From contig CALSOR010000013.1 in NCBI GenBank assembly GCA_943788025.1, positions 86,095-150,094 on the forward strand: a stretch of 64,000 nucleotides of DNA. The letters run 5' to 3'. The notes under the pieces are model-generated. The model did not search any database, was not told the DNA's origin, and worked only from the letters and a program-made list of their open reading frames with translations. Position numbers and translations under genes: made by a program. Origin of the DNA: JABAAE01 sp905480545 (GTDB lineage Bacteria > Planctomycetota > Planctomycetia > Pirellulales > Pirellulaceae). Numbering within the stretch: position 1 is the stretch's first letter; every line of letters starts with the position of its first letter. This document shows positions 37,874 to 48,334 of the stretch, piece after piece.

Positions 37874-39374
37874 TGGAAGCGTCCAATAAATTGTTAGAAG
37901 TTTGAAAGTGGTCTCCCGAAAGGCGACAATGTCGCCTTTCGGAATACACAAATTCAATCGTCGGTTGGCGCCGACGGGGAGACCACACATGAACGACTCT
38001 AATCTTTTACAAACACTTGGGCAAGTTTCTTCTGACGAAGCAGGGCAGATATTCCGAGATCATCTTCGCGGTTTTGTTCGCGAAATGATCAGCGATGTCA
38101 TGGCTTCGGAAGTCACCGAGCTTTGCGGTCCTAAACACCAGCCCTCTTCCAGCCAGTACGTTCGTTCGGGCAGTAGCTCTGGCCGCGTGCTTGTTGACGG
38201 CGAACGGGAATCGGTCGTCCGCCCTCGGGTGCGAAAATATGGCGAGGATGGCAACAGCAATGAAGTCGTGCTTTCGACCTATGAAGCGGCTCGCGATCCG
38301 AGTCAACTTAAGGAATCCATCTTGCCCGCGTTACGTCACGGCGTGAGCACTCGCGACGTCGAGAAGCTCAATCCCAACTCTCCTGGAGCCAAGAAATCGA
38401 GCGTATCAGCTCACTGGAAAAGCGTCGGCCACAAGTTTGTCGACGAGCTTCGTGGACGCGATTTGACGCGTACAAACTGGGTTGTGCTGATGCTTGACGG
38501 GATTCGCCTGAGCAAAGACCAACTCGCCATCGCGGCCATTGGAATGGACACTGATGGCCGGAAACATGTGCTTGATTTTGAACTGGGGAGCAGCGAAAGT
38601 GCTGAAGTGGCTCGCGATTTGATGGGGCGTTTGGTGAAGCGAGGCTTTCACTGCGACCGTCGGCTATACGCCGTTCTCGACGGTAGTGACGCTTTACGAA
38701 GTGCAGTGATCGGGTTCTTTCCCGAGGCGGTGATCCAGCGATGCCTGGTTCACAAGGAACGCAACATCAAGTCGAAGTTGTCCAAGAAGCACTGGGGTGA
38801 ATTGTCTCGACTATTCAAACGGCTTCGCGAAGTCGAGGGCCGAGATGCGGCAACGGAAGTTGTTGATGAGTTGAAAAGTTTTCTTAAAAGCAAGAATGCT
38901 GAGTCCCTGAAGAGCCTTGACGAAGCGGGCGGCGATTTGATCGCACTGCAGTCACTAAATGTTCCGAGCACACTGCACCGCAACTTGCTGAGCACCAACG
39001 CGATCGAAAATTCGTTCCGCAACACCCGCAACAAACTTGGTCGTGTGACACGCTTTCGCGCAGAGACCGATCAAGCAACTCGTTGGATGGCTTATGCTCT
39101 GACTGAGGTCGAAAAAGGCTTCCGTCGAATCAGTGGATACGCCGATCTCCCCAAGCTCGTTGAGGCCCTCAAAAAAAATTAAAATATCAGCGCTAAAAAT
39201 TTCCTGCGGAATTACCGGTGGGTAAATCAACCGACGAGGGACACATTTCACACCGTCGCTGGCGGCTTAACGCGAGCTAGAGAAAGGGCTCGCTTGCCGC
39301 CTAAGTCAAACCACAGTAACCTTAAATATTCCGAGACCCAAAACTGACTTTTAACAACAAATCGGACATCCCCA
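37874..39374 (+). mobile_element. IS256-family insertion sequence, copy 2
   Basis: About 1501 bp, same orientation as copy 1 and offset by 2426 bases throughout. One difference was noticed (C38325 instead of A35899). Flanks are ...CAAGTTTGA on the left and AAAAGACTC on the right, again without a target duplication. Crossing flanks between the two copies does not produce a duplication either. The two copies enclose 925 bp and could act as a composite element. Confidence 0.9.
37989..39182 (+). CDS. IS256-family transposase, copy 2
   Basis: A 397-residue DDE transposase identical to the one at 35563 except Pro113 for Thr113. The DDE triad and the CLVHKERNI motif are intact. The Pro lies in KESILPALRHG, in the N-terminal region near the DNA-binding part, so an effect on activity is possible but unknown. 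Confidence 0.96.
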   Translation: MNDSNLLQTLGQVSSDEAGQIFRDHLRGFVREMISDVMASEVTELCGPKHQPSSSQYVRSGSSSGRVLVDGERESVVRPRVRKYGEDGNSNEVVLSTYEAARDPSQLKESILPALRHGVSTRDVEKLNPNSPGAKKSSVSAHWKSVGHKFVDELRGRDLTRTNWVVLMLDGIRLSKDQLAIAAIGMDTDGRKHVLDFELGSSESAEVARDLMGRLVKRGFHCDRRLYAVLDGSDALRSAVIGFFPEAVIQRCLVHKERNIKSKLSKKHWGELSRLFKRLREVEGRDAATEVVDELKSFLKSKNAESLKSLDEAGGDLIALQSLNVPSTLHRNLLSTNAIENSFRNTRNKLGRVTRFRAETDQATRWMAYALTEVEKGFRRISGYADLPKLVEALKKN

Positions 39375-40058
39375 AAAAGACTCGCAACAGCTCGAGTCGT
39401 ATTTTCGGTATGCGTTGCCGCCACAGCAACACTGCTTGTAGTTGCAGAATTAACCGGAAACGACCGTGCAGGTTTCGGCCCTTTTATCATTTACCGCATC
39501 CCGTGGGTTATTTGGATTTCTTGGTCTGCCCTGATTGCCTTTGCCTATTTAAATGCGATTTCAAAACAATCGCACGACCCTGCTGAAACGCAGGCCGCCA
39601 GCGGTGCGAAACTTCGTTTCCTTTGGCTCTTTCTGCCGCTGGTATTTTTGAACGGCAGTTCACAATACCTTGGCCTAAAAACTGAGACCTGCTTTACCAT
39701 GTACAGCAATTTAAGGACTGAAGGTGGAATCAATAACCATCTTTTTATGCCCGCACTCCGAGTAGCCAAATATCAGGATGATCTTGTGGAAATCTTGGAT
39801 ACGAACCATGAGAAACTGAAAGCAGAGTACATCGACAAAGACTTGTTTATCACTGCGTTTGAATTCCAGCGATTCATCAGCTCGACTGACGAGAATTTTT
39901 ACGTCGCGTTCAACTACCAAGGTCAACGCGATCAAATCAACAAAAGGATTGGTATAAAAAACGACCATCCGTTTGCGGTACCACAAAATATAGCGATTCG
40001 CAAATTACTGTATTTCCGCCCAGTGCCCAAGGACGACAGATCACCTTGCCAACATTAA
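39375..40058 (+). pseudogene. C-terminal part of an integral membrane protein, truncated by IS256
   Basis: The frame is open for 228 codons directly from the IS boundary with no start near it. Three hydrophobic segments are visible (VVFSVCVAATATLLVVAEL, FIIYRIPWVIWISWSALIAF, LRFLWLFLPLVFLNGSSQYLGL), then a soluble tail. The segment LGLKTETCFTMYSNLRTEGGINNHL resembles the conserved C-terminal part of HTTM/gamma-carboxylase-related membrane proteins, an assignment from memory. The N-terminal half is absent, so it is almost surely non-functional. Confidence 0.6.
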
Positions 40059-40505
40059 GAAACCGACGATTAACGTTTGCCTATGATGAAAGTTGACAAA
40101 CCGGCAAATCAATCCCTCCCCCAAATGTTTACAATTCATTGAATGACGCTTTTGCAATTCCGTCGGAGTTAAACAAGCAGCCGGATCGCTGTCCTCGCAA
40201 ATTATTCTAAATGGATCCATGCCAATCAAAAACTATTTGAATAAGGCGAATGTGCTTGTTTCTAAACGAAAGACAGGAGCTGAAACCCTGTTTCTAAATC
40301 TGCAACCAACTGCGACTCAATGATGAAACCAAGAGTAAAAATGGACCATTTGTATTTCTGTTCTCGAGGAATCACTTTGTTCTGCCAAGCATGTGTAAAA
40401 AAACAACTGGGTGGATGACAGATGCTGCGATGACCTTGCTTGCGCAAACGAAGGCATTGCCCGTCGAACGAAAAAGTAATCGAACTTTAAAATTGTTTTT
40501 TTAAA
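40059..40505. other. Intergenic region
   Basis: 447 bases upstream of the MpaB-like gene. No credible ORF, RNA gene or strong repeat. Confidence 0.4.
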
Positions 40506-41321
40506 ATGCACGGCGAAAACAAAAAATCCGGCAGCCTAATTCCCTTTGAGACGTCACGTCGTGTTTGGTCCGATCCAACATGTATGCTGCTCGTTTTTGT
40601 AGGCGCGAGTGCCGAGTTCCCTCTCAATCCCTCTGTGGATTGGCTTTTCTACACGGGACGCCTTCCCGCTGATCCGATTGGCCGATTTCTTTCCACGATC
40701 GATTACCTTCGGCAGCTTATAACCGCCGACGATGAAACACGAAATCTTCAAGCGTCAAAGCTAAAGCAACTGCATCAACAACTAGAAAACAAACGCGGTC
40801 AGCGGATCCCTGCCACAAGTTACCGCGACGTTCTTTCCATGGATATGATGTATTCGATTCGGAGCGTTCCGTTGGTCACCGGAGCAGTTCTTTCGCCCTG
40901 CGAAAAGGACATGATGGTTAAAGACATGAGTTCCATCGGCGAACAAATGGGAATTCCCGATCTACCGTGGTCGTACGCTGAACTTTGTGAGCAGAGGAAG
41001 GAACGTCTGCCTTTATGGGTTAGGAGCGACTTTACGAACCGACTGCTGCAATCTTATCGGCGTGCTCTTGGACCAGTGACTTATGAATTACTGATTTCCG
41101 CTTATCCCATGTTGGTCGAGCCAGAATTACTGAACCGACTGGGCCTGGGTAAAAGAATACTGTCAGCTCCGATTCGATGGACGCTGAGGCCCGCCTGTCA
41201 AACGGGTTTGATTCGAACTCTTTATCGAATCCTGCTACCACGACAAATCAAATCAGCGGTACTGAATTGGTCAAAATCGACTAGCTTAAAACGATTTGGC
41301 GACAACTCTTCGAAAGAATAG
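40506..41321 (+). CDS. MpaB/DUF2236-type oxygenase family protein
   Basis: A 271-residue protein resembling the rubber-oxygenase/MpaB family: SDPTCMLLVFVGASAEFPLNPSV near the start, FLSTIDYLRQLI in the first helix pair, then SPCEKDMMVKDMSSIGEQMGIPDLPWSYAELCE, matching the family's G-x-P-x-x-x-P-W pattern before the second bundle. Some members are heme oxygenases or peroxygenase-like; others have no known reaction. The heme-ligand His of the family is not obvious here, so the enzyme activity is uncertain. Monocistronic. Confidence 0.6.
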   Translation: MHGENKKSGSLIPFETSRRVWSDPTCMLLVFVGASAEFPLNPSVDWLFYTGRLPADPIGRFLSTIDYLRQLITADDETRNLQASKLKQLHQQLENKRGQRIPATSYRDVLSMDMMYSIRSVPLVTGAVLSPCEKDMMVKDMSSIGEQMGIPDLPWSYAELCEQRKERLPLWVRSDFTNRLLQSYRRALGPVTYELLISAYPMLVEPELLNRLGLGKRILSAPIRWTLRPACQTGLIRTLYRILLPRQIKSAVLNWSKSTSLKRFGDNSSKE

Positions 41322-42318
41322 GCAACAGCGAATAACCTGAGAAATCAAACGCTACGTCGAGCCACTTCTATTCCTATTTCTTGGTGCCGACCCCCATGGT
41401 GTTACAGCAAATTTTTCGCTTCGGATAAAACGTGAACTTGTCGATTATCGCTGAACATGATTAATTGGTGTCACCCGCCGGCAGACAATCTGCGTTCGGC
41501 TGGGGCGGGTTCATGTCCAACCAAATTGATGCACGTCGTTCCAGCTTAAAACAGTCGGGTGCTTGAAAAATTTTTGGGTGCTTGAAACAAGCCAACCAAC
41601 CCACCAGTCATACAAAATGCATGGCTTACGAGAACACTAGATTGCCCCGAATATTGCGAGGATGACCGTCTACGGTTTCGTCAGAGGACTGGGCAAGATA
41701 TCGGGAAATCTTGTCCGTCATGCCGTTTTCCATTCCTACAGCGTGAAACAAGATTGTGAATAAACGGGCCAGCGAATTTCAACCTGTTGGCTTACCTCAC
41801 TTCATCTCTGACTGCACCGCTTGAGTAAGTGCAAATTAGATCCAAGCAGACCTCAGAGCATCCTACTTGAAAACGACGCTTCGCAAGTCCAAACGGACGA
41901 AAGAAATGACAAATTGAGCTGGACCATACTTACTGATTAGCAAATCGGTTGTAATCATCTTTAAAGAGTGCTTCAATTTGGCGGGTTCAACAATTGTGAA
42001 GCAAAGCGTGAAATGCGTTGGATAGTTTGCCGACTTGTTTCGCAAATTACTTGTACCGACGCGATATCTTAAATCGGTATCCTGCCGACAAAAGACCCTT
42101 TAAGACTTGATCGATTCTGATCACGTCCGCTAAAATAAAAATGGGGCAACGAGGTCGATCCTCTTTGATTAAATCCTTAAAAACGCCCCTGTTTTCCTCC
42201 CCCTTTTCTGAACTCTTTCCCTTTCCGCCTCAAATGCAAATGCTTGCAGTTCTATTACCAAAGCTTTTATTTCTGGCCGGAGGTTTCAGATTTCTTATCC
42301 AACAGCAATGAGTGACGT
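41322..42318. other. 1-kb region without genes, with a structured element near 41473
   Basis: No credible coding sequence. At 41473-41510 ACCCGCC and GGCGGGT form a 7-bp stem enclosing a smaller GCAGA/TCTGC hairpin. A 12-base GGGTGCTTGAAA occurs twice around 41555-41590. Could be a remnant, a small RNA or a terminator. Confidence 0.4.
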
Positions 42319-43128
42319 GTGGATTTAAAATTAACCAATCGGAACGTCCTGGTTGTTGGTGGTGCAAGCGGTATCGGCTTGGAAACAGCCAAAGCGTTTG
42401 TTGCCGAAGGGGCCCATGTTGTGATTTGGGATCGAGACGAAAATGTTGAAGAAATTGGCAAGACAGTTGCCGATGGAACTTCGTCAAAAACATCTGGAAT
42501 TCGGGTCGATATCACCGATGCTGACGCGGTGAACGCTGCTCTGTCCCGAACCATTGAACGCCACGATGGATTGGATCATTTAGTGCTGGCCGCTGCAGTT
42601 GGATCGGGGAAGTTCGGTTTCCCGTTTACGAATTTGCAGCCAGATGATTGGCGACAGGTTTTGGAAACAAACGTGATAGGAATGGCAATCGTCGCCCATG
42701 CCGTCACGCCATGGATGGTAGAAAAGAAATCAGGAACGATGGTGTTCGTCGCATCAGTCGCTGGCCAAATGGGATCCCAAACGGATCCGCCATACAGTGC
42801 CTCAAAGGCAGCGAATATCAATTTTTCGCAGTGCATGGCAAAAGATCTCGCGCCCAACGGGATTCGTGTAAATACCGTCTGCCCCGGCATGGTGATAACC
42901 CCGCTCGCCAAGTCGGTTTGGAAGGCGTGGCACGATCAGTCTGAGCCAAATTCGCGACTTTGTTTCGAGGACTGGGCAAGCAGCAAGATACAGTCGCTCG
43001 TCCCGCTTGGGCGTTGGCAACCAGCCTCTTCGATTGCCGAAATGATCGTCTTCCTATCCTCCGAAAGAGCGGAGCATGTTACCGGACAGACAATCAATGT
43101 CGATGGCGGTATGGTTATGCACTGGTGA
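42319..43128 (+). CDS. Short-chain dehydrogenase/reductase
   Basis: A 269-residue classical SDR. The NAD(P)-binding motif is VVGGASGIGLETAKAF (GxxxGxG), and DRDE after the second strand hints at NAD preference. The catalytic motif is YSASKAANINF (YxxxK), with SVAG carrying the Ser; VNTVCPGMV and GQTINVDGG close the fold. It starts at GTG 42319; the first coding residues run directly into the Rossmann strand. Substrate unknown. Confidence 0.9.
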   Translation: MDLKLTNRNVLVVGGASGIGLETAKAFVAEGAHVVIWDRDENVEEIGKTVADGTSSKTSGIRVDITDADAVNAALSRTIERHDGLDHLVLAAAVGSGKFGFPFTNLQPDDWRQVLETNVIGMAIVAHAVTPWMVEKKSGTMVFVASVAGQMGSQTDPPYSASKAANINFSQCMAKDLAPNGIRVNTVCPGMVITPLAKSVWKAWHDQSEPNSRLCFEDWASSKIQSLVPLGRWQPASSIAEMIVFLSSERAEHVTGQTINVDGGMVMHW

Positions 43129-43430
43129 TATTGAGATTACTGAGTTTTTGTTTTCAATCGATCTGTACGATCCGTCCCGGGGCTTGCTGTCTCCAAAAAC
43201 TGATTGGGGAAATTCCTGATCGGAAAAAATCTTAAGCATTGGGTCATACCGCGTGTGTTGAAAGCGGCAACAACGATTACCCGGAAAAAACCGATCTGAG
43301 TCGACACCACTGCGGCGCCCACGGTTATCCAGAAAATCGACGACGCATTGGGGCCTCAATGCTTGATAATCGTGTCGTACAAACGGAGAATAGACGCCTC
43401 AAACAATATCCCACCTCGCGAATCTCCGGA
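43129..43430. other. Upstream region of the heme/HEAT gene
   Basis: 302 bases; the downstream frame is open from 43239 but has no signal-peptide or family character before 43431. No other feature seen. Confidence 0.35.
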
Positions 43431-46400
43431 ATGAAATCAATGAAATCCTTTTTCCTTCTGCTCATTTGCCTGACATTCATTGCAAGCGTTTGTCCCGCTG
43501 AAGATTTTGTGATCGACGGATACAAGTTCACGTTGCCGAAGGGTTTTGTGATCGAAAAGGCCACTGATGCTTCGATTGTGAAACGTCCGATCAGTGCCTG
43601 TTTTGATCAGCATGGAAATCTTTATGTTACCGAGTCCAATGGCACCAACGACCCAAGCCAGAAACAACTAGCGGATAAGCCCCATTGGATCCTAAAGCTT
43701 TCCGATTCGAATCATGACGGTTTTTTTGACAAGCGAACGAACTACGCAGATCGGCTGATGTTTCCCGAAGGAGCCATGTTTCGAAACGGTTCCCTTTTCG
43801 TTGCAGCTCCGCCGAGCATCTGGAAGTTTTCGGATCTCAATAACGATGGAGTCAGCGACCATCGAGAAGAATGGTTCAATGCAAAAACTTTAACGGGCTG
43901 TGCAAATGATTTACATGGCCCCTATCTTGGGCCTGATGGAATGATTTATTGGTGCAAGGGTGCATTCGCCGAACAGACTTATTCTCGTCCCGGGAAAACG
44001 CCGTTGGTGACGCGTGCTTCGCATATTTTTCGGCGGCACATTAACGGAGGTGATGTTGAATCGGTGATGGCGGGTGGAATGGACAATCCAGTTGAAGTTG
44101 CTTTTTCGGAAGCGGGCGAGCGATTTTTCACGACAACTTTTTTGCAACATCCCGCCAACGGAAAACGAGACGGCATCATCCACGCGATTTATGGAGGTGT
44201 TTACGGCAAGGATCATGGGGTTCTTCAAGGGCATCCACGGACCGGAGAACTGATGCCACCGTTGGCCCACATGGGCGCTGCGGCGCCGTCGGGTCTTATG
44301 TGTATGAAATCAAATTTGTTCGGCGAACAATATCGTGGAAACTTGTTTGCATCCAGTTTTAACATGCACAAAATTACGCGGCACCAACTCATCCGCGACG
44401 GTGGTTCGTTTAAAACCATTGACGAGGATTTTTTGGTTTGCGATAGTTTTGATTTTCATCCAACTGATATTTTGGAGGATTCTGACGGCAGCCTTTTGGT
44501 TGTTGATACTGGCGGCTGGTACAAACTTTGTTGTCCAACCTCTCAATTGCACAAGCCTGAGGTACTCGGCGGGATCTATCGCATTCGCCGAACTGGTGCA
44601 CCGGTGGTTGATGATCCATGGGGAGTCAAAATTGTTTGGGGGGATGTTTCCCAAACGTGGGTCGATCGGCTTGGCGATGAGCGGTTTGCAGTTGCGAACA
44701 GGGCCAAACAGCTACTCATTGATATCGGCGAAGACGCAATTGCATTTCTCCGACAGGGACAACTTCGCCTTAACGAGTTAACGCATTCACAAACGGCAAC
44801 GCAGATCATCTGGACGGCGTCCCAAATCAACACGCCGCAAGCATTTGAAATTGTACGTGAGGGCCTATCGGCTCGTTCGATCACCACGCAAATTGCTGCC
44901 GCTCATTGTGTTGGTCTTCATCGCGACAAAAAAGCGTTTAAACAATTGTGCCAACTGCTAACGTCTCCGTCGGATGCGGTGCGTGGTGCGGCTATTGAAT
45001 CGTTGGGCCGATTGAGAATGCAGGAAGCGATCACGCCACTGATGAAGACGCTCAAACCGAACGATGGTCGCATTCTTCAACACAAAGTTTCCTATGCATT
45101 GATTGAAATCGATGATTTTTCCGCAGTCGAAAAAGCGTTGAATTCAGCGAATGAGTTTGGTGTTGCGGCCGCTTTGATTGCGATGGACCAAATGGAAAGC
45201 AGTCAGCTTGCGGCAGAGGCAGTCGCGAAACGAATCAATTCGCGGTACAGAGGAATTCGGCAGGCGGCGGTTTGGATCGCTTTACAACACCCCCAGTGGG
45301 CAACTGCCTTCTATGAGCCAATGAAGACACGCCTTGAAAATAAATCAGCCGAAAACGGACCACGTGAATTAAAACGTTTGATGTCCAGTTTTGCTCAATC
45401 CGCAACGGGAAGCTCGACACTGGCCTTATTGCTAAAGGAAGCCGAAAACGACGCCGCAATTTCTGCCGTACTGCAGGCGATGAACGATAGCAAGTTAAAA
45501 ACGCCACCCGCAGAGTGGCTAGACGCCAGTCGTTTTCTATCGCATGAAAACCCGAAAATCATCTCACTAGCGGTTCGGCTTTTTGAAAAGCTGAGAGTTA
45601 CTGATCCGCAAATCAATCAAACGCTGGATGCCGACTTCTTGGCTGCTGCACAAAACCTGACTTTACCCGATAAAACAAGATTGCATGCGATTTGCGTGCT
45701 TCGTTCTCCGATCGTACTAGACGATGATCTGTTCGAACTTTCAATTTCCAATTTATTGACTGGACGCAACTCAGAAAACCGAACGCTCGCGACACGGTCA
45801 TTGCATCGTGCGAAACTCACGGACAAACAATTTGTTGTATTGGCAAAAACGCTGCCCAAGGTTGGTCCCTTGGAAATCGAGCAGATCCTCGCCCTGTTTC
45901 GAAAGACTGATTCGATTGACACAGCCAACCAGCTTTCAAAATCACTGGTTCAAACTTCGTCGCTTGCCTCCGTTGATCGAAAAAAATTAAATCAACAAAT
46001 CTCCCATTTTGGGCCTGAATTACAATCCAAAATCCAAACTCATTTTCGGCGATCAGACCAGACCCAAATGGAAAAAGCAAAGACGCTGGATAGACGACTG
46101 CTTAGGCTGCCGACCGGAGACGCGGCAAAGGGCCAAAAAATCTTTCAAAGCTCCAGTGCTTCGTGCTCGGCTTGTCATGCAGTGGGATACCTTGGTGGAC
46201 GATTGGGGCCCGACTTGACAAGGATTGGTGGGATCCGACAAAAACGTGATTTAATGGAATCCATTCTGTTTCCCAGTTTAAGTTTTGTGCGGGGCTACGA
46301 ACCGGTCATCGTAGATACAATTGACGGACTAACGTTCAACGGCTTCTTGAAAGAAGACAACCAAACTGAAATTATTCTGGTCACCGGCGATAGAAAAGAA

Positions 46401-46532
46401 ATCCGCATTCCCCGCAATGATATCGAAAAAATGGCGCAAGGAACGGTTTCCATTATGCCAGCTGGATTAGACCAGCAACTCTCCGACCAGGAACTAGCCG
46501 ATTTGCTGGAGTTCCTCAAAACGGCCCGATAA
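43431..46532 (+). CDS. Secreted beta-propeller/HEAT protein with C-terminal c-type heme domain
   Basis: A 1033-residue planctomycete-type exported protein. Signal peptide MKSMKSFFLLLICLTFIASVCPA. About residues 25-400 form a glucose-dehydrogenase-like propeller (ISACFDQHGNLYVTESN, LKLSDSNHDGFFDKRT, DSDGSLLVVDTGGWY). HEAT repeats occupy about 420-850 (AAHCVGLHRDKKAFKQL, VRGAAIESLGRL). The end has the heme motif CSACH and the planctomycete heme-binding domain (TIGR02603-like: LGPDLTRIGGIRQKRDLMESILFPS). Likely a periplasmic sugar or glycan dehydrogenase; the substrate is unknown. A sulfatase and an oxidoreductase follow on the same strand. Confidence 0.87.
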   Translation: MKSMKSFFLLLICLTFIASVCPAEDFVIDGYKFTLPKGFVIEKATDASIVKRPISACFDQHGNLYVTESNGTNDPSQKQLADKPHWILKLSDSNHDGFFDKRTNYADRLMFPEGAMFRNGSLFVAAPPSIWKFSDLNNDGVSDHREEWFNAKTLTGCANDLHGPYLGPDGMIYWCKGAFAEQTYSRPGKTPLVTRASHIFRRHINGGDVESVMAGGMDNPVEVAFSEAGERFFTTTFLQHPANGKRDGIIHAIYGGVYGKDHGVLQGHPRTGELMPPLAHMGAAAPSGLMCMKSNLFGEQYRGNLFASSFNMHKITRHQLIRDGGSFKTIDEDFLVCDSFDFHPTDILEDSDGSLLVVDTGGWYKLCCPTSQLHKPEVLGGIYRIRRTGAPVVDDPWGVKIVWGDVSQTWVDRLGDERFAVANRAKQLLIDIGEDAIAFLRQGQLRLNELTHSQTATQIIWTASQINTPQAFEIVREGLSARSITTQIAAAHCVGLHRDKKAFKQLCQLLTSPSDAVRGAAIESLGRLRMQEAITPLMKTLKPNDGRILQHKVSYALIEIDDFSAVEKALNSANEFGVAAALIAMDQMESSQLAAEAVAKRINSRYRGIRQAAVWIALQHPQWATAFYEPMKTRLENKSAENGPRELKRLMSSFAQSATGSSTLALLLKEAENDAAISAVLQAMNDSKLKTPPAEWLDASRFLSHENPKIISLAVRLFEKLRVTDPQINQTLDADFLAAAQNLTLPDKTRLHAICVLRSPIVLDDDLFELSISNLLTGRNSENRTLATRSLHRAKLTDKQFVVLAKTLPKVGPLEIEQILALFRKTDSIDTANQLSKSLVQTSSLASVDRKKLNQQISHFGPELQSKIQTHFRRSDQTQMEKAKTLDRRLLRLPTGDAAKGQKIFQSSSASCSACHAVGYLGGRLGPDLTRIGGIRQKRDLMESILFPSLSFVRGYEPVIVDTIDGLTFNGFLKEDNQTEIILVTGDRKEIRIPRNDIEKMAQGTVSIMPAGLDQQLSDQELADLLEFLKTAR

Positions 46533-46906
46533 GATTAGGCAGCAGACTCGGTCGCTGTTGAAACGAAGCATCGACAACCCAGCTACCGCCTACCAGCTCA
46601 ACTCAAGAACGATTCGAAAGTACAGCAATTCAGGCGAAAGCGATGCGTACAACATCGAGTTCAAATGGTTTTCCAAGTTAAAACGATTGCGGTGAAGCGT
46701 AAAACCGGAACGCCTCGTGGCAGTTATAATGATTTGAACTTGCGGAACGAATTCAACGAACGCAAGTTGATCATCACAGCCATAAGATTCGTCCACTACA
46801 ATCACCCGCTGCATCGCATCGCGTCATCACGCGGACAATTTTCGTTGAAAATCGAGGAGCAATCGTTGGCACCATTGGTTTCAGAAGAAGAAGAAGGCAA
46901 GTAAGA
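46533..46906. other. Intergenic region upstream of the sulfatase
   Basis: 374 bases; a short plus-strand ORF at 46665-46904 has no family character. Nothing else seen. Confidence 0.4.
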
Positions 46907-48244
46907 ATGTTCAAAACTTTAAAATCGTTGGCTGTAATTGCCATTCTGACTCTGCCAACTGTCGTGATCGACGCCGCCGACAATCCCAACGTCATATTAA
47001 TTATGGCCGACGATCTTGGTTTTCAGGATTTGTCGTGTTACGGAAGCAGGACGATCCGAACTCCAGAACTCGACAGGTTGGCCAGTGAAGGAACTCGACT
47101 TACAAGCTTCTACGCGGGTGCCACAGTTTGCACACCCTCTAGGATGGCGTTGTTGACCGGCGCTTACCCTACGAGAGTCGGATGGCGAGGTGGCGTGATT
47201 GGGTACAAGATCAACGGCAATAACGGCTTGGCACCGGAAGCTTTAACGATGGCCGAAATATTCAGAGGCGCTGGCTACAGGACAGGGATCTGCGGCAAGT
47301 GGCACCTTGGTGATGCTACCGAGATGCTGCCAATGAACCAGGGCTTCGATTCAGCCTTTTATATCAAACGAAGTAATAACCAGACGAAGCAACTGTGGAG
47401 GAGCAACGAATTGATCGCCGATCCGTTCGACAACCGACACCTTACGGAGCAGTTTACCAACGAAGCGATCAAGTTTATTCAGGCAAACCGGGACCATCCG
47501 TTTTTCCTCTACCTTCCGTTTACAGCGCCACACTTTCCTGCGCAGCCTCATCCCGATTGGCGAGACAAGTCCGCAAACGGTGCCTACGGTGACGTGGTCG
47601 AAGAGCTGGATAGTCGCGTAGGCGAAATTTTTGAACAACTGAAGAAAGACGATCTGGACCTCAAAACAATTGTGGTTTTTCTATCTGACAATGGCCCCGA
47701 GCCTGGCCAGCGAAAGTGGGCCTCGGCCAAACCCTACCGTGGCCTGAAATGGTCGTCCCTGGAAGGCGGCACCCGTGTTCCTTGCATCTTCCGTTGGCCC
47801 GGTGTCATCCCCGCAAAACAGGAAACCGACGGACTGATTTCCGCGATCGACCTGCTGCCGACCTTGGCACACGCCTGTGGCATTAAATTGAAAAACAACG
47901 ATGAGCTGCGGCCGATGCTCGACGGTGTCAACGTATGGGATACGTTGATCAACGAACCGAACAAACCCCACGCCCGCAAAAGCCTACTATATTGGAATGG
48001 CTGGGCGAAACTCGAAGCAATCCGGGTTGGCGACTGGAAGCTTTACTTAAACGAGGTCAAAGGTATTGAAGGCTCCACCGCTGGCCCGGTACTCATACAA
48101 CTGATCGACGATCCAGCCGAAACCACGGACCTCTCGCAGAATTTCCCCGACAAGGTCGAGTCCATGAAGCGTCTCGCTGAAGACTTAACCCAAAACATCA
48201 AAGATCATTCGATACCACTGGGCGGCTCGAAACGTGATCGGTAA
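46907..48244 (+). CDS. Secreted type I sulfatase
   Basis: A 445-residue arylsulfatase-like enzyme with signal peptide MFKTLKSLAVIAILTLPTVVIDA. Metal site VILIMADDLGFQD; formylglycine motif CTPSRMALLTG (Cys converted by a modifying enzyme); GICGKWHLGD; and late VVFLSDNGPEP. It would remove sulfate esters from polysaccharides, a trait expanded in planctomycetes. The modifying enzyme is not encoded in this window. A Gfo/Idh/MocA gene follows 90 bases downstream. Confidence 0.94.
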   Translation: MFKTLKSLAVIAILTLPTVVIDAADNPNVILIMADDLGFQDLSCYGSRTIRTPELDRLASEGTRLTSFYAGATVCTPSRMALLTGAYPTRVGWRGGVIGYKINGNNGLAPEALTMAEIFRGAGYRTGICGKWHLGDATEMLPMNQGFDSAFYIKRSNNQTKQLWRSNELIADPFDNRHLTEQFTNEAIKFIQANRDHPFFLYLPFTAPHFPAQPHPDWRDKSANGAYGDVVEELDSRVGEIFEQLKKDDLDLKTIVVFLSDNGPEPGQRKWASAKPYRGLKWSSLEGGTRVPCIFRWPGVIPAKQETDGLISAIDLLPTLAHACGIKLKNNDELRPMLDGVNVWDTLINEPNKPHARKSLLYWNGWAKLEAIRVGDWKLYLNEVKGIEGSTAGPVLIQLIDDPAETTDLSQNFPDKVESMKRLAEDLTQNIKDHSIPLGGSKRDR

Positions 48245-48334
48245 CTTGAATCCTCCGACACTAAAAGACTCAACAGCAGTCAATTTGCCTTGATCAGCAA
48301 ACGCCTGTAACATCCCTTTCATTTTGTAACCCCA

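Noticed and set aside
35448..39374. Composite transposon with target-site duplication
   Set aside because: Flanks of each copy and of the pair were compared; no 8-9 bp direct repeat is present.
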